A DNA stretch of 64,000 bases from assembly GCF_002162375.1 (NCBI RefSeq), contig NZ_CP021425.1, positions 5,225,001-5,289,000 of the forward strand, written 5' to 3'. Each line of letters begins with the position of its first letter. Position 1 is the first letter of the stretch. A program made the translations under genes and the position numbers. Of the stretch, positions 7,626 to 18,794 are shown piece after piece. This DNA is from Oleiphilus messinensis (GTDB taxonomy: Bacteria; Pseudomonadota; Gammaproteobacteria; Pseudomonadales; Oleiphilaceae). Under the pieces are notes generated by a model. The model was not told the origin of the DNA. It searched no databases and worked only from the letters and a program-made list of their open reading frames with translations.

Positions 7626-10575
7626 CCTGTTACAACTGTTGTTGATTGGCCTCGCTTACCTCTCCGTTTTATTTGGTGTTGCTTACGCAACAACAGCAGG
7701 CTGGGTTCCCCGTCAGTGGGTTAACCATCCCGCAACCTATATTTTATCGCTAGGCGTCTACGCCAGTGCCTGGGCACTGTTCGGATCGGTTGGACTTGCC
7801 TATGAGAACGGGTTCGGCTTTCTTGCCTATTATCTAGGTGTCTGTGGTGCATTTCTGCTCGCTCCGGTGTTATTGGTTCCCATACTGCGGATCACCCGTA
7901 CATTTCAATTATCTTCACTTGCAGACTTATTGGCCTTCCGGTACCGAAGTGCCTGGGTGGGCACAACCAGCGCCCTGGTTATCCTGGTATCCGGCATAAT
8001 CCTCATTGCGCTACAAATTCAAATTGTCACATCCACGATTAAAATCCTCGCGCCGCACTCATCGAAAAACACCCTGGGCATTCTCTTCTGCTTCATCATG
8101 GTTGCGTTTGCGATCATGTTTGGTGCTACGCGCACCAGTGAAAACGAGAAAAGCGAGGGACTTATTGTTGCAATTGCATTTGAGTCTATCGTCAAACTGG
8201 TCGCCTTCCTTGCCATCGGTTTCTTTGCTATTTATGAAATCTTCGGCGGTTTTACCGAGATGAATGAGTGGCTTGACGCCCATGGCAAACGGGTCAGTGC
8301 GTTCGAACGACATCTGGATGACGGCCCCTGGCGCGCCTTGCTGCTGATTTTCTTCGCCTCCGCGATTGTTGCACCCCACATGTTCCATATGACATTCAAA
8401 GAAAATCTCTCGCCGCGTTCACTTTATAAAGCAAGCTGGGGTGTTCCGCTTTATCTATTTCTGATCAGTCTGCCAATCCCCCCGATTCTATGGGCCGCAA
8501 TCAAAACGGGCTCTCCAACTATCCCGGATTACTTTACCCTCGGAATCACAATCACCACGAACTCGCCGGTGATTGCGGTAATCGCTTATATTGGGGGCCT
8601 CTCTGCAGCGAGCGCACTGATTATTGTTACCACTTTGGCACTCTCCTCTATTTCCCTGAACCATATCATTCTGCCAATTTACCGACCACTGGATAAAGCC
8701 AATATCTACAGCTGGCTGAAATGGATCAAGAGTGCACTCACATTCAGCATTCTGGCAGCAGCTTACCTGTTCTACTACACCTCTACTGAACACCTCAGCC
8801 TGGCAACGCTAAGCACATTGACATCCTCAGCGGGGCTACAGTTGCTCCCGGCGGTACTCGCCGTTTTATTTTGGCCGATTGGCAATCATAAAGGTGTTCT
8901 GGCGGGACTTGTTACCGGCCTGGCAATCTGGTTCTTTGCCATGTTTGTACCGGCCGTGTTTGCTTATGACATTTTGCAAGCTTTGCCCTTCGACCTCGAC
9001 TACCAGCTTTCAATGGATCACTGGCATATCTACTCGCTGGGCGGGCTCACCATCAATGCGATGTTGTTTGCACTGATATCGCTATTTTCCACCACTCCAG
9101 CCGCAGAACAAAGTGCCGCACAGTCCTGCTCGGTCGATGCATTGTCCAGACCAGCACGACGAGAGCTCGAAGCAGGCTCTTCTGAAGACTTCAAAATTGC
9201 GCTCAGCAAACCACTGGGGCAAAAAATGGCGGAACGAGAAGTGTCCGACGCCTTAAAAGAACTTAATCTACCGGAGACCGAGTACCGCCCCTACGCACTG
9301 CGCCGGTTACGGGATCAGATTGAAGCAAACCTGTCTGGACTCCTGGGCCCGTCAATCGCTCAGGAAATTGTCAAGCGTCACCTGAGTTACAAGGTGTCGG
9401 AACAACCCAGAGGGCGTGACATTCATTATGTCGAACGCACACTGGAAGATTATCAGTCCCGCCTGACCGGCCTGGCAGCCGAGCTTGACAGCTTGCGCCG
9501 CTATCATCGCCAAACGCTGCAAAACCTCCCTATTGCAGCCTGTTCACTGGGCAGTGACATGGAAATCCTGATGTGGAACCAGGCAATGGAAGAGTTAACC
9601 ACAATCAGCTCCAATGACGTTATAGGCTCGCGCATATTTACGTTGCCCATGCCGTGGAGCGAACTGCTGCTGAGCTTTGCAGAGGGCATAAATGCACACC
9701 TGTATAAACAACGCATTGACCTACTGGGTACACCGCACTGGTTAAGCCTGCACAAAGCCATGATCGACGGCCCGGAAAATACCGAACAGGGCCAGGTTAT
9801 TCTGGTAGAAGACAATACCGAAACCCAGTTACTGGAAGACAAACTGGTCCACAATGAACGCCTCGCCTCTGTCGGACGCCTGGCAGCAGGGGTAGCCCAC
9901 GAAATTGGCAACCCGGTTACCGGTATTGCCTGCCTGGCACAAAATATGAAACTGGAAACGGACAATGAAGCCGTTCTGACAATTTCCCAGCAGATCATTG
10001 ATCAAACCAAGCGGATTTCTAATATTTTACAGTCCTTGATGAATTTCTCCCGATCCGGAAACTACGCCCAACCCATGGCAAAAGATTCATCAAACATGCG
10101 CCGTTGTGTCCAGGAAGCCATCGACTTATTATCCCTGAGCGACAAAGAACTGGATATCGAATACCTTAATCTGGTTCCCAGCGATCTGGCCGTTGTCGGT
10201 GACGAACAACGCTTGGTACAGGTTTTCATTAACTTGCTCGGCAACGCAAAAGATGCCTCGCCTGCAAGCAGTATTATTCGTGTGACTGGTAAACTGGACG
10301 GCTACTCCGCTATCATAGAAGTTACCGATATGGGGTGCGGCATTCCCGCCGATCAGCTCGATCACATATTCGAACCTTTTTATACAACCAAAGGGCCCGA
10401 TAGAGGCACCGGGTTAGGATTATCTCTGGTATACAGCATTATTGAAGAGCACTACGGCCAAATTGAAGTCGCGAGTCCCGCGGACTCAGTCACCGGCCAA
10501 GGCACTAAAGTGATCATCAACTTACCAGCTCAAATTGAAAAACTCACAGAAAGATCAGACGAACCAGGTTTATAA
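7615..10575 (+). CDS. cbrA: sensor histidine kinase CbrA with sodium/solute symporter-like domain
   Basis: A 986-residue hybrid sensor. Residues about 1-510 form a multi-helix SSS/SLC5 transporter-like domain (histidine uptake is known for Pseudomonas CbrA). A soluble linker follows, then a PAS region (about 625-735), a HisKA domain with H762 in [17 protein letters not shown], and an HATPase domain with DMGCGIP and GTGLGLSL. It phosphorylates CbrB and governs carbon/nitrogen balance and catabolite repression through crcZ. The ATG at 7615 was preferred to an upstream start because it overlaps cbrX and yields the expected N-terminus. cbrB begins two bases after the stop. Confidence 0.96.
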   Translation: MSFNLLQLLLIGLAYLSVLFGVAYATTAGWVPRQWVNHPATYILSLGVYASAWALFGSVGLAYENGFGFLAYYLGVCGAFLLAPVLLVPILRITRTFQLSSLADLLAFRYRSAWVGTTSALVILVSGIILIALQIQIVTSTIKILAPHSSKNTLGILFCFIMVAFAIMFGATRTSENEKSEGLIVAIAFESIVKLVAFLAIGFFAIYEIFGGFTEMNEWLDAHGKRVSAFERHLDDGPWRALLLIFFASAIVAPHMFHMTFKENLSPRSLYKASWGVPLYLFLISLPIPPILWAAIKTGSPTIPDYFTLGITITTNSPVIAVIAYIGGLSAASALIIVTTLALSSISLNHIILPIYRPLDKANIYSWLKWIKSALTFSILAAAYLFYYTSTEHLSLATLSTLTSSAGLQLLPAVLAVLFWPIGNHKGVLAGLVTGLAIWFFAMFVPAVFAYDILQALPFDLDYQLSMDHWHIYSLGGLTINAMLFALISLFSTTPAAEQSAAQSCSVDALSRPARRELEAGSSEDFKIALSKPLGQKMAEREVSDALKELNLPETEYRPYALRRLRDQIEANLSGLLGPSIAQEIVKRHLSYKVSEQPRGRDIHYVERTLEDYQSRLTGLAAELDSLRRYHRQTLQNLPIAACSLGSDMEILMWNQAMEELTTISSNDVIGSRIFTLPMPWSELLLSFAEGINAHLYKQRIDLLGTPHWLSLHKAMIDGPENTEQGQVILVEDNTETQLLEDKLVHNERLASVGRLAAGVAHEIGNPVTGIACLAQNMKLETDNEAVLTISQQIIDQTKRISNILQSLMNFSRSGNYAQPMAKDSSNMRRCVQEAIDLLSLSDKELDIEYLNLVPSDLAVVGDEQRLVQVFINLLGNAKDASPASSIIRVTGKLDGYSAIIEVTDMGCGIPADQLDHIFEPFYTTKGPDRGTGLGLSLVYSIIEEHYGQIEVASPADSVTGQGTKVIINLPAQIEKLTERSDEPGL

Positions 10576-10577
10576 CT

Positions 10578-11966
10578 ATGAATCGCATACTTGTGGTTGA
10601 AGATGAGGATATCATTCGTTCCGCACTGCAGAAACTCCTCACGCACAATCAATATGAGGTGGATTGTGCAGGTTCGGTGGATGAAGCACTAAGTAACTTT
10701 AACGTCACCGAATACGACCTCGTGATCACAGACCTGCGACTTCCCGGCAGGCCCGGCACGGAGCTCATTGATGCCGCCAGCCCGGCCCCAGTGTTGATTA
10801 TGACAAGCTATGCAAGTCTGAGATCAGCAGTCGATTCGATGAAAATGGGCGCAGTTGACTACATCGCCAAACCCTTCGATCACGATGAAATGCTGGCAGC
10901 AATTGCCTCGATTTTAAATCGTAAACAGTCTGTTCGAACTGAAGCGACAACAGAAGAAACCCCCACCGCCTCCGGTCAACCCCTTGAAATCAAAGACCTG
11001 ATTTACGGTGAATGTGAGGCCATGGAAAAGGTCTTTCATTTGATTGGTAAAGTCGCACCAACAGATACAACCGTGCTGATTCAAGGTGAATCCGGAACCG
11101 GTAAGGAACTGGCTGCCAGAGCTTTGCATCAGTTCAGTGTCAGGAATGGCAAGCCACTAATTTGCGTGAATTGTGCCGCGATACCGGAAACACTCATTGA
11201 ATCAGAACTATTCGGGCACGAGAAAGGCGCTTTTACCGGTGCAGTCAACGCACGAAACGGCTTGGTTGAGGCTGCAGACGGCGGCACACTGTTCCTCGAT
11301 GAAATCGGAGAGCTACCACTGGAGGCCCAGGCCCGATTATTACGCGTACTACAAGAAGGCGAAATACGCCGTGTGGGTTCAACCCAATCAAAGCAAGTCA
11401 ATGTGAGACTCATTGCCGCAACACACCGGAATCTACGAGCCCTCTCCAAAACCGGTGAGTTTCGGGAAGATCTTTACTATCGCCTGAATGTCATGCAAAT
11501 TCGTTTACCCGCGCTCAGGGAACGAGGGGATGATCGCTTGGGGTTGGCCAAACGCTTACTCGATAAAATTTGTGAGAAAGTGGGTCGCTCAAGAGCCCAG
11601 TTATCTCCGGAAGCAATGCTGGCTATCCAATCCCACAACTGGCCAGGTAATGTACGTGAACTGGAAAATGCAATAGAACGAGCGGTTATTCTGTGTGACG
11701 GTGACGTGATCGATGCACCATTGCTCGACCTGGAAACCGATACTGAAGTGCACAAGTTATCAACCGGACTTGCCGCATCTTCCAACGAAAGCCATGACGA
11801 AAAACCGCAGGATCTGTCATTGGAGGACTACTTTCAACATTTCGTTCTCGAAAACCAGGACAAGATGAGCGAAACCGAACTCGCGCAGAAACTCGGAATC
11901 AGCCGCAAAAGCCTGTGGGAAAGAAGACAGCGACTCGGTATTCCACGCAAGAAAGCGAACAAATAA
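10578..11966 (+). CDS. cbrB: sigma54-dependent response regulator CbrB
   Basis: An NtrC-type regulator of 462 residues. It has a receiver domain with phospho-acceptor D52 ([10 protein letters not shown]) and an AAA+ domain with Walker A GESGTGKE, the GAFTGA loop that contacts sigma54, and Walker [11 protein letters not shown] Fis-type helix-turn-helix lies at the C-terminus ([20 protein letters not shown]). Phosphorylated CbrB drives crcZ from a -24/-12 promoter. Paired TGTTAC/GTAACA sites and a sigma54 promoter lie directly downstream, so its main target is adjacent. Confidence 0.96.
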   Translation: MNRILVVEDEDIIRSALQKLLTHNQYEVDCAGSVDEALSNFNVTEYDLVITDLRLPGRPGTELIDAASPAPVLIMTSYASLRSAVDSMKMGAVDYIAKPFDHDEMLAAIASILNRKQSVRTEATTEETPTASGQPLEIKDLIYGECEAMEKVFHLIGKVAPTDTTVLIQGESGTGKELAARALHQFSVRNGKPLICVNCAAIPETLIESELFGHEKGAFTGAVNARNGLVEAADGGTLFLDEIGELPLEAQARLLRVLQEGEIRRVGSTQSKQVNVRLIAATHRNLRALSKTGEFREDLYYRLNVMQIRLPALRERGDDRLGLAKRLLDKICEKVGRSRAQLSPEAMLAIQSHNWPGNVRELENAIERAVILCDGDVIDAPLLDLETDTEVHKLSTGLAASSNESHDEKPQDLSLEDYFQHFVLENQDKMSETELAQKLGISRKSLWERRQRLGIPRKKANK

Positions 11967-12288
11967 ACTTCATCCGGACGACCTTCCAACACCACGTATT
12001 ATCGAATTACTCTTCTTCCGTGCCCCGCTCTTGCAACATTCAGCCGCTCCGGCAAGTGCGTGAGAAAGGGCGGCGCGAAGGGAGATGACGGGTAAAACAA
12101 GCAGATCCCCTGTGACAGAACGATCACTTCAACCACACCCCCCCAACATGTCCAAAATTTAACAGGACATTTATCAAATAACACCTATACTAAAAATAAC
12201 GACAGTACAACTACCCACTAGGTGGTACACTAGATCAAACAAAATAAACACGAGCTGCATTTACATCCTCCCAACTCGAAAACTGACA

Positions 12289-12369
12289 TGTTACTCACCC
12301 CGACTCGTGTTACCTGAAGAAACACAGAAAAAGATAAATCAGTCCAGTGAGGTAACAAAATTAGTAACA
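12289..12369 (+). promoter_or_regulatory. CbrB enhancer sites upstream of crcZ
   Basis: Two TGTTAC hexamers at 12289-12294 and 12308-12313 face two GTAACA hexamers at 12352-12357 and 12364-12369. They lie roughly 65-145 bp upstream of the sigma54 promoter, a normal distance for a bacterial enhancer-binding protein. The half-sites agree with the TGTTAC/GTAACA subsites described for Pseudomonas CbrB. Confidence 0.75.
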
Positions 12370-12431
12370 CCACTCTAATTTCAAATCCCCCAAAAATGCT
12401 ATCCCATTGATTTTCTTGAATTAGCAATTCC

Positions 12432-12447
12432 TGGCACAGCCCCTGCA
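12432..12447 (+). promoter_or_regulatory. sigma54 (-24/-12) promoter of crcZ
   Basis: TGGCACAGCCCCTGCA gives GG-N10-GC spacing exactly as required for RpoN. The -24 element TGGCAC is perfect; the -12 reads CTGC instead of TTGC. A start about 12 nt after the GC would place +1 near 12458, just before the first A-rich motif. Confidence 0.85.
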
Positions 12448-12457
12448 ATATTTAGCG

Positions 12458-12820
12458 CAAACAAAAATAACAAACTTAGTAAAACAAAAATAAAAACCCA
12501 CACTGGCCTATAAACAAAAATAACAAAAGGCATAGAGTAAGTCGGAGTTCATAATTCGGTCTTACAGTAGGTGAAATAAATAGACAAATATTCAGACAAG
12601 CTCAAAACAAAAATAAAAACAGTTACAAATGCAGCGTCTTAACTTAACAATATTGTCGATTTAATACTTACTCCGAAGGATGTGTCGATGAAACTTATTA
12701 GCATCAAACGTAGCCTAACGGCAACCAAGATGCCTTACGAAAACGCTATGGGACAAGGACGCAACAACAATAACAAATTGTCTACTCTTCTCAGCATGGG
12801 AAAGCGGCTGCTTTCCCTGT
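12458..12820 (+). ncRNA. crcZ: CrcZ-like regulatory RNA, Crc/Hfq-sequestering
   Basis: This gap between cbrB and pcnB is where CrcZ lies in Pseudomonas. The predicted transcript of about 360 nt carries five (AAN)n motifs: 12459-12474, 12481-12498, 12512-12528, 12604-12620 and 12762-12777, four of them sharing the core ACAAAAATAA. Such A-rich sites bind the distal face of Hfq with Crc. In Pseudomonas the RNA titrates Hfq/Crc away from catabolic mRNAs and so relieves catabolite repression. A GGGAAAGC-GGCT-GCTTTCCC hairpin at 12798-12817 is the likely 3' end, although its T-run is weak. A 51-codon ORF lies in the 3' half. Confidence 0.87.
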
Positions 12821-12843
12821 TTGCTCCTTTACTAACATCCTGA
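12688..12843 (+). CDS. possible 51-residue peptide encoded within the crcZ RNA
   Basis: ATG at 12688 is preceded by GAAGGA at a 7-base spacing. The ORF encodes a basic N-terminus (MKLISIKRSLTATK), an Asn-rich stretch made by the fifth A-rich motif, and a hydrophobic tail (LLSLFAPLLTS). The putative terminator hairpin lies inside its last third, so full translation would need read-through or a later 3' end. It may be a real small protein, which would make the RNA dual-function, or a chance ORF. No homologue is recognised. Confidence 0.3.
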   Translation: MKLISIKRSLTATKMPYENAMGQGRNNNNKLSTLLSMGKRLLSLFAPLLTS

Positions 12844-13088
12844 CGCAAATCGTTTCCAGCAACGGGTCATCGACCAAGCTGCAACCTCTAACACCACCCT
12901 ACTCGCCAAGTTGTCAACATTACTGTAGACTTAGCCAACACCGGGCTTGATAAATCTCTGAATAGAGCATAGTAAAACAAGCCGATGACCATAATCCAAC
13001 TACTATAATGACGGGCACATACCGTGTACATCAACAGATTGAGCCCACAATAAAGTGGTACGTTTTTCTGTGACAAAACCAAGGCGTC

Positions 13089-14453
13089 ATGATTAAAAAA
13101 TTACTCGATTATTTACCAGGCAATAAAAGAAAAAAAGCCTTACCAAGTCAGCCAAAGCTGAATATCATTCCCCGCTCTGAACACCATGTATCTCGGAACG
13201 ATATTAGCGATCACGCCCTGAAAGTTCTTTATCGTCTTAACAAAGCAGGTCATGAAGCCTACCTGGTTGGAGGTGGAGTTCGTGATTTACTGTTGCATAA
13301 ACACCCTAAAGATTTTGATATCGCAACCAGCGCTTCGCCTGAAGAAGTACACAATCTCTTCCGAAATTCCCGCTTGATTGGCCGCCGATTTAAACTGGTT
13401 CATGTTTTATTCGGGCGGGAAATCATAGAGGTTGCAACATTTCGTGGTCAGCATAAAGAAGATGACAAACACAGTGCCAGCAGTGAAGAAGGCATGATCT
13501 TGCGGGACAATGTTTACGGCACCAAAGAAGAAGATGCGCTAAGAAGAGACTTTACGGTTAACGCACTTTATTACTGTGTGAAAGACTTTTCAATCCATGA
13601 CTACGCCAATGGTCTTGAAGACCTGAATAAAAAACAGCTCAGACTGATCGGAGACCCGGACACCCGATACCGCGAAGATCCTGTCAGAATGCTTCGGGCA
13701 GTTCGCTTTGCAACTAAACTGGACTTTGATCTCGAGCCATCAACGGCGAAGCCAATTACGGAGCTGGCAGACTTGCTAGCGCATATTCCGTCTGCGAGAC
13801 TCTTTGAAGAAGTTCTAAAACTGTTCATGTCAGGCCACGCATTGGAGAATTTTCTCATGCTTCGGGAACTCGGCCTGTTCAAACACCTGTTCCCGGATGC
13901 AGATGCCTGCCTGAATCAAAACAATGAACGGGATTACCGATTTATTGAAATCGCACTCAAAAATACAGATATTCGCATCAAACAAGACAAGCCGGTAACC
14001 CCTGCGTTTCTTTACTCTGCGTTTCTCTGGCTACCATTACAAGACGAATGGCAACGCTCGCAAAAAGCAGGCAATTCTGCATTCCCGGCATTACACATGG
14101 CGGCGAACAAAGTGATCGACCGACAGACCAGGGCAACCTCGATTCCAAAACGATTTGGTATTCCGATGAAAGAAATCTGGGAAATGCAGCTACGTTTGCC
14201 AAAACGTCAGGGAAAACGAGCGGAACAGATTGCGAGCCATCCCCGCTTCAGAGCCTCTTACGACTTTTTGCTGCTCCGGGAGCAATCAGGAGAAAATCTG
14301 GATGGACTTGGTCAATGGTGGACGGATTACCAAAAATCCGACGCTCACAGCAAGCGTAAACTGATAAAAGACACCGTTCCCAACGGCCCCAGAAAACGCA
14401 GCAGAAGCCGCTCCGGCCCAAGGAAGAAACCCGGTCAAAAGCCAAATCAATAG
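13089..14453 (+). CDS. pcnB: poly(A) polymerase I
   Basis: PcnB adds poly(A) tails to RNA 3' ends and so promotes decay. The class II nucleotidyltransferase core is visible: AYLVGGGVRDLLLHKHPKDFDIATSA with the catalytic D-x-D, followed by the PAP-specific LIGRRFKLVHVLFG. RNA-binding helices follow (GDPDTRYREDPVRMLRAVRFATKL). The strongly basic C-terminus (KRSRSRSGPRKKPG) is typical. At 454 residues it matches the family. It follows crcZ and precedes folK, as in pseudomonads. A TATAAT at 13004-13009 is a possible promoter element. Confidence 0.95.
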   Translation: MIKKLLDYLPGNKRKKALPSQPKLNIIPRSEHHVSRNDISDHALKVLYRLNKAGHEAYLVGGGVRDLLLHKHPKDFDIATSASPEEVHNLFRNSRLIGRRFKLVHVLFGREIIEVATFRGQHKEDDKHSASSEEGMILRDNVYGTKEEDALRRDFTVNALYYCVKDFSIHDYANGLEDLNKKQLRLIGDPDTRYREDPVRMLRAVRFATKLDFDLEPSTAKPITELADLLAHIPSARLFEEVLKLFMSGHALENFLMLRELGLFKHLFPDADACLNQNNERDYRFIEIALKNTDIRIKQDKPVTPAFLYSAFLWLPLQDEWQRSQKAGNSAFPALHMAANKVIDRQTRATSIPKRFGIPMKEIWEMQLRLPKRQGKRAEQIASHPRFRASYDFLLLREQSGENLDGLGQWWTDYQKSDAHSKRKLIKDTVPNGPRKRSRSRSGPRKKPGQKPNQ

Positions 14454-14523
14454 GCTATCGCAACTAGCCTGGAACGCCAATTAATACAGATTTGCAGTTA
14501 ACAAGAATAACAAGGGAGTCCTT

Positions 14524-15033
14524 TTGGCAGCATCTCATACCGCACCAAAAGTCTACATTGCGCTCGGCAGTAACCTCGCCGACCCTAACGCGCAATTGAA
14601 CGAGGCCATCAGTCGACTACGTCAGGTAAGCGGTATCACAATCACCGCTTACTCCTCGATCTATAGCAGCCACCCGGTGGGCCCTCAGGATCAACCGGAT
14701 TACGCCAATGCCGTCGTCGAAATTACAACTAATCTGTCGCCACAGACATTACTCAAAGTCCTGAAGAATATTGAGGCCGAACAAGGCAGAACTGCTGGAC
14801 GGCGCTGGGGAGAACGCCTAATTGACCTAGATATCATCCTATACGGCAATCAAGAGATCCGAACCCCCGATTTGACCATCCCTCACCTGGAAATGGCAAA
14901 CCGGAACTTTGTATTGCTTCCCTTGGCTGAAATAGCGCCCCATACAACCCTTCCCTGCGGAACAACAATCCTGGCGCTGATTGATAAATGTCCCGACAAC
15001 CCTCTGCACAAAATTGGCGCTTTCAAGCATTGA
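14524..15033 (+). CDS. folK: 6-hydroxymethyl-7,8-dihydropterin pyrophosphokinase (HPPK), copy 1
   Basis: HPPK transfers pyrophosphate from ATP to hydroxymethyl-dihydropterin in folate synthesis. Family motifs are YIALGSNLADP, SSIYSSHPVGP, and the metal-binding RRWGERLIDLDIILYG with the D-x-D pair, followed by PHLEMANRNFVLLPLAEI. No upstream ATG fits. A TTG at 14524 with an AAGGGAG Shine-Dalgarno is the likely start. An AACAAGAATAACAA stretch abuts that site and resembles the crcZ decoys. It belongs to the pcnB-folK-panB-panC cluster. A second HPPK gene lies at 18795-19310. Confidence 0.93.
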   Translation: MAASHTAPKVYIALGSNLADPNAQLNEAISRLRQVSGITITAYSSIYSSHPVGPQDQPDYANAVVEITTNLSPQTLLKVLKNIEAEQGRTAGRRWGERLIDLDIILYGNQEIRTPDLTIPHLEMANRNFVLLPLAEIAPHTTLPCGTTILALIDKCPDNPLHKIGAFKH

Positions 15034-15123
15034 GCCCAGCCCAATAGACTCGACAAATGCGCTGAAGCAGGGAATACTGGTCAAGCAGTATCTGACTAAC
15101 GAACTAACACGAGAGACCCTAAC

Positions 15124-15915
15124 ATGGCAACGACAATTCAAACACTGCATAAATTGAAAACAGAGCGCGAGAAGTTTTCCTGTTTGACTGCCTATGACGC
15201 CACGTTTGCTCATGCCGTAAGCACAAATGGCGTAGACGTAATTTTGGTTGGGGATTCACTCGGCATGGTACTACAGGGTGAAGACTCAACACTTCCGGTC
15301 ACGATGGAAGATATGATTTATCATGTTCAGTGCGTTAAAAATGGCAACCAGGGATCATTGATTATGGCTGATATGCCCTTCATGTCCTACGCTACGCCTG
15401 AAGCAGCAATGGCAAATGCCGCAGAACTCATGCAAGCAGGCGCCCATATGGTAAAGCTGGAAGGAGGGGACTGGCTCTGCGAAACCATTGCGTTGCTCAG
15501 TGAGCGTGGTATACCCGTCTGTGGGCATCTGGGATTAACGCCTCAATGGGTCAACAAATTCGGCGGTTATAAAGTCCAGGGACGTGAAGATGCACAAGCA
15601 GAACAGATACTTGAGCATGCACAGGCAATGGTTGAATCCGGCGCCGACCTGATTCTGGTGGAGTGCATTCCGACCGCTTTGGGCAAAAAGCTCGCAGAAA
15701 CACTCCCGGTCCCTGTGATCGGTATTGGTGCAGGCCCAAATACAGATGCGCAGGTTTTGGTCATCCATGACATGCTCGGCATCAGTACCGGTCGGCGCCC
15801 TCGCTTTGTGAAAGACTTTTTGGCCGGCTCAGAAAGTATCGCAAGCGCAATTCAGAAATACGTAAACGAAGTCAAAGCCGGAGATTTCCCCGGCCCAGAG
15901 CATGGCTTCGAATAA
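15124..15915 (+). CDS. panB: 3-methyl-2-oxobutanoate hydroxymethyltransferase
   Basis: PanB makes ketopantoate from 2-oxoisovalerate and methylene-tetrahydrofolate, the first pantothenate step. The sequence shows [13 protein letters not shown], the metal-binding [32 protein letters not shown] and the [15 protein letters not shown] barrel motif with catalytic residues. 263 residues is standard. It follows folK by 90 bp, with panC downstream, forming the pantothenate part of the cluster. Confidence 0.96.
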   Translation: MATTIQTLHKLKTEREKFSCLTAYDATFAHAVSTNGVDVILVGDSLGMVLQGEDSTLPVTMEDMIYHVQCVKNGNQGSLIMADMPFMSYATPEAAMANAAELMQAGAHMVKLEGGDWLCETIALLSERGIPVCGHLGLTPQWVNKFGGYKVQGREDAQAEQILEHAQAMVESGADLILVECIPTALGKKLAETLPVPVIGIGAGPNTDAQVLVIHDMLGISTGRRPRFVKDFLAGSESIASAIQKYVNEVKAGDFPGPEHGFE

Positions 15916-16101
15916 TAAACTAAGGTAAATCCAGCACACGCATATTGAATGCGTCCAAATGGGTAATAGCGTGACACTACCGGATTGCGAAGGCCGCAAC
16001 AGTAAAATTCTGGTGCGACCAAGCCTCTCCGGTGGTTCACGCTTTTTAATTAATCACTTTCGGTGACACCCAGGGGTCATCGACTCAATGAAACTTTAGC
16101 G

Positions 16102-16971
16102 ATGAAAACCGTAGACACGCTTTCAGAACTTCGAGAAACGATCCAGGCAGAGCGAAACGCCGGACAAACAATCGCATTTGTTCCAACGATGGGAAACCTG
16201 CATGCGGGCCACCTTAGTCTGGTTGATAGAGCGCACCAACTCGCAGACTTCGTGGTCACCAGCATTTTTGTCAATCCCATGCAGTTTGGCGCTAACGAGG
16301 ATCTGGACGCCTATCCCAGAACGCTGCAAGAAGATGCCAGTCAGCTCCAGGCACATGGCAATCACTTACTCTTCACACCCACCCCCGAGGTGATCTACCC
16401 CAGAGGTATGGCGCAGCAAACTCAGGTATCCGTACCCTTTTTGACGGAGCTTCATTGTGGCGCAAGTCGGCCGGGACACTTCAACGGGGTTACGACCGTT
16501 GTTTCAATTTTATTTAATATGGTTATGCCTGATATCGCTGTATTCGGCGAAAAAGACTACCAACAACTGGCCGTGATTCGAAAGATGACCGAGGATCTCT
16601 TTTTCCCGATAAAAATTATTGGAATGGAAACCGCTCGTGATACTGATGGCCTCGCACTGAGCTCCCGCAACGGCTACTTGACTCCGGATCAGCGCGCAAT
16701 CGCCCCAACCCTCTACCAGACGCTAAAAAACAGCGCGACACAACTGCAACAAGGCGAAATACCCGAGCAAGTCATTTTAGCAGCCGAACAGGCACTCACC
16801 CGCAAAGGTTTCACGCCGGATTATTACAACATTGTTGACAGTACCAGCTTGCAACCGGTTACACCCTCTGCACCAATAAACATAAGCGATAAAACTGTCA
16901 CGATTCTTGCTGCAGCCTTTTTGGGGCAAACCCGATTAATTGACAACATTAATGTAACACTGTCGTCATAA
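16102..16971 (+). CDS. panC: pantoate-beta-alanine ligase (pantothenate synthetase)
   Basis: PanC joins pantoate and beta-alanine using ATP. Nucleotidyltransferase motifs are present: FVPTMGNLHAGHLSLV (HIGH-like), SIFVNPMQFGANEDLDAYPR, VFGEKDYQQLAVIRKM, and DGLALSSRNGYL in the KMSKS position. The MKTVDTL start gives 289 residues; an upstream GTG at 16063 adds an atypical leader and was not used. The 186-bp gap after panB could hold its own promoter. Confidence 0.95.
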   Translation: MKTVDTLSELRETIQAERNAGQTIAFVPTMGNLHAGHLSLVDRAHQLADFVVTSIFVNPMQFGANEDLDAYPRTLQEDASQLQAHGNHLLFTPTPEVIYPRGMAQQTQVSVPFLTELHCGASRPGHFNGVTTVVSILFNMVMPDIAVFGEKDYQQLAVIRKMTEDLFFPIKIIGMETARDTDGLALSSRNGYLTPDQRAIAPTLYQTLKNSATQLQQGEIPEQVILAAEQALTRKGFTPDYYNIVDSTSLQPVTPSAPINISDKTVTILAAAFLGQTRLIDNINVTLSS

Positions 16972-17034
16972 CCTCTGGAGCGTATTGCACGGGCCAAGTT
17001 CAGGCATAGATCAAAACAAAATGGAGATGTACAA

Positions 17035-18726
17035 GTGCTGAATAGCCGCAACCCAAAAAATGCTGCAAAATCGATAACGGAACTCAAAGCGTGGCAAGCA
17101 TTGCAACAACACGCACATACCATGAAAAAGACGCATATGCGTGAACTCTTTGCGGCAAACCCTAATCGATTTCGTGAGTTTTTTATCGAAGCGGCCGGCA
17201 TAAAGCTGGATTTTTCCAAAAACCTGATCACCGCCAAGACCATGAAACTTCTCGCCGACCTGGCAGAAGAACGACGCCTTACCGATGCGGTCAATGAGAT
17301 GTTCAGGGGTGAGCAGATCAATCGTTCGGAACAGCGACCTGCTTTACACATCGCGCTGAGGAATGCCAGCGAGCGCCCTATTTACGTCGATGGACAGGAT
17401 GTGATGCCCGAAGTAAGGGCCACACTGGAAAAGATGGAGCTGTTCACCTGGAAAATCCGCAGCACACAATGGCGCGGCTTTTCCAACCTGCCATTTACCG
17501 ACATTGTCAGTATTGGCATCGGCGGCTCTTTTCTGGGCCCAAAGCTGGTTTCTGCGGCCCTTAAACCCTACTGGAACGATACCCTCAATTGTCACTACGT
17601 TGCCAACATTGACGGCACCCACATTACTGAGGTGCTCAAACATCTTGATCCTGAAACCACACTCTTTTTAATTCAATCAAAGTCATTTGGCACCCAGGAA
17701 ACACTGGAAAATGCCAAAGTGGCCCGCCACTGGTTCATGCAAAACGGGGGCAGCGAAGACACAATTGGTAAACATTTCGTCGCCATCACAGCGAATGTAC
17801 CCTCCGCAATCGAATTCGGCATTGCTGAAGATAATATTTTTCCAATGTGGGATTGGGTAGGCGGCCGATACTCGTTATGGTCCGCAATTGGCCTGCCCAC
17901 TGCACTCGCAATCGGCATGGATGGCTTCAGAGCACTGCTTTCAGGCGCCTATGCGATGGATGAGCATTTTAGAACCGCCCCCATCGATCAGAATCTGCCC
18001 ATCATTTTAGCTCTACTTGGCGTCTGGTACAGCAATTTCATGGATGCAGACTCTTACGCCATACTCCCCTATGACCACTATTTGCGCGGTCTGCCTGCCC
18101 ACTTGCAACAGCTGGATATGGAAAGTAATGGTAAAAGAGTGACGCACAATGGCGACGAAGTGGACTATCAGACAGGCCCGATTATTTGGGGTGGAGCTGG
18201 CGCAAATGGTCAACATGCCTACCACCAATTGCTGCATCAGGGAACACGGCTGGCACCCGCTGATTTCATTATTCCATTACACACCCATAACCCGGTGGCA
18301 AACCATCACGCCATTCTGTTTGCCAATTGTTTGAGCCAGACACAAGCTCTGATGCAGGGAAAAACCCTAAGTGAAGCCAAACAGGAACTGATTGCAGCGG
18401 GTATGAGCGCCCGCGAAGCCGATGCACTGGCACCACACAAAGTCATTCCAGGAAACAAACCTTCAAATACCGTCTTGTTCGAGCGCGCGACCCCACGCAC
18501 AATCGGTGCGTTAATCGCCATGTATGAACACAAGGTTTTTGTTCAAGGTGCACTTTGGGATATCAATTCGTTTGATCAATGGGGTGTAGAACTGGGCAAG
18601 CAATTGGGTAACGAGATCCTGAGGAAACTCGTCTCCGCCCCCGCCAGGGAGCAATCCAGCCCGACCCTGGATGCATCGACTCAGGGGCTGGTTGACCTGT
18701 ATCTGGGGCGCGACAAACACTTCTAG
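17035..18726 (+). CDS. pgi: glucose-6-phosphate isomerase
   Basis: Cytoplasmic Pgi interconverts glucose-6-phosphate and fructose-6-phosphate. Conserved blocks include [26 protein letters not shown], the signature [43 protein letters not shown] with the catalytic Glu/His neighbourhood, and a C-terminal KQLGNEI segment. At 563 residues it is slightly longer than E. coli Pgi. A GTG start with GGAG upstream is used. A 14-bp A6GCT6 palindrome just past the stop might assist termination before the convergent folK2. Confidence 0.95.
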   Translation: MLNSRNPKNAAKSITELKAWQALQQHAHTMKKTHMRELFAANPNRFREFFIEAAGIKLDFSKNLITAKTMKLLADLAEERRLTDAVNEMFRGEQINRSEQRPALHIALRNASERPIYVDGQDVMPEVRATLEKMELFTWKIRSTQWRGFSNLPFTDIVSIGIGGSFLGPKLVSAALKPYWNDTLNCHYVANIDGTHITEVLKHLDPETTLFLIQSKSFGTQETLENAKVARHWFMQNGGSEDTIGKHFVAITANVPSAIEFGIAEDNIFPMWDWVGGRYSLWSAIGLPTALAIGMDGFRALLSGAYAMDEHFRTAPIDQNLPIILALLGVWYSNFMDADSYAILPYDHYLRGLPAHLQQLDMESNGKRVTHNGDEVDYQTGPIIWGGAGANGQHAYHQLLHQGTRLAPADFIIPLHTHNPVANHHAILFANCLSQTQALMQGKTLSEAKQELIAAGMSAREADALAPHKVIPGNKPSNTVLFERATPRTIGALIAMYEHKVFVQGALWDINSFDQWGVELGKQLGNEILRKLVSAPAREQSSPTLDASTQGLVDLYLGRDKHF

Positions 18727-18794
18727 AGCCTAAAAAAGCTTTTTTGTGCAATCAAATCGCCCCTCGACCCGCCGGATATCCTGTTCAGGCCGTA

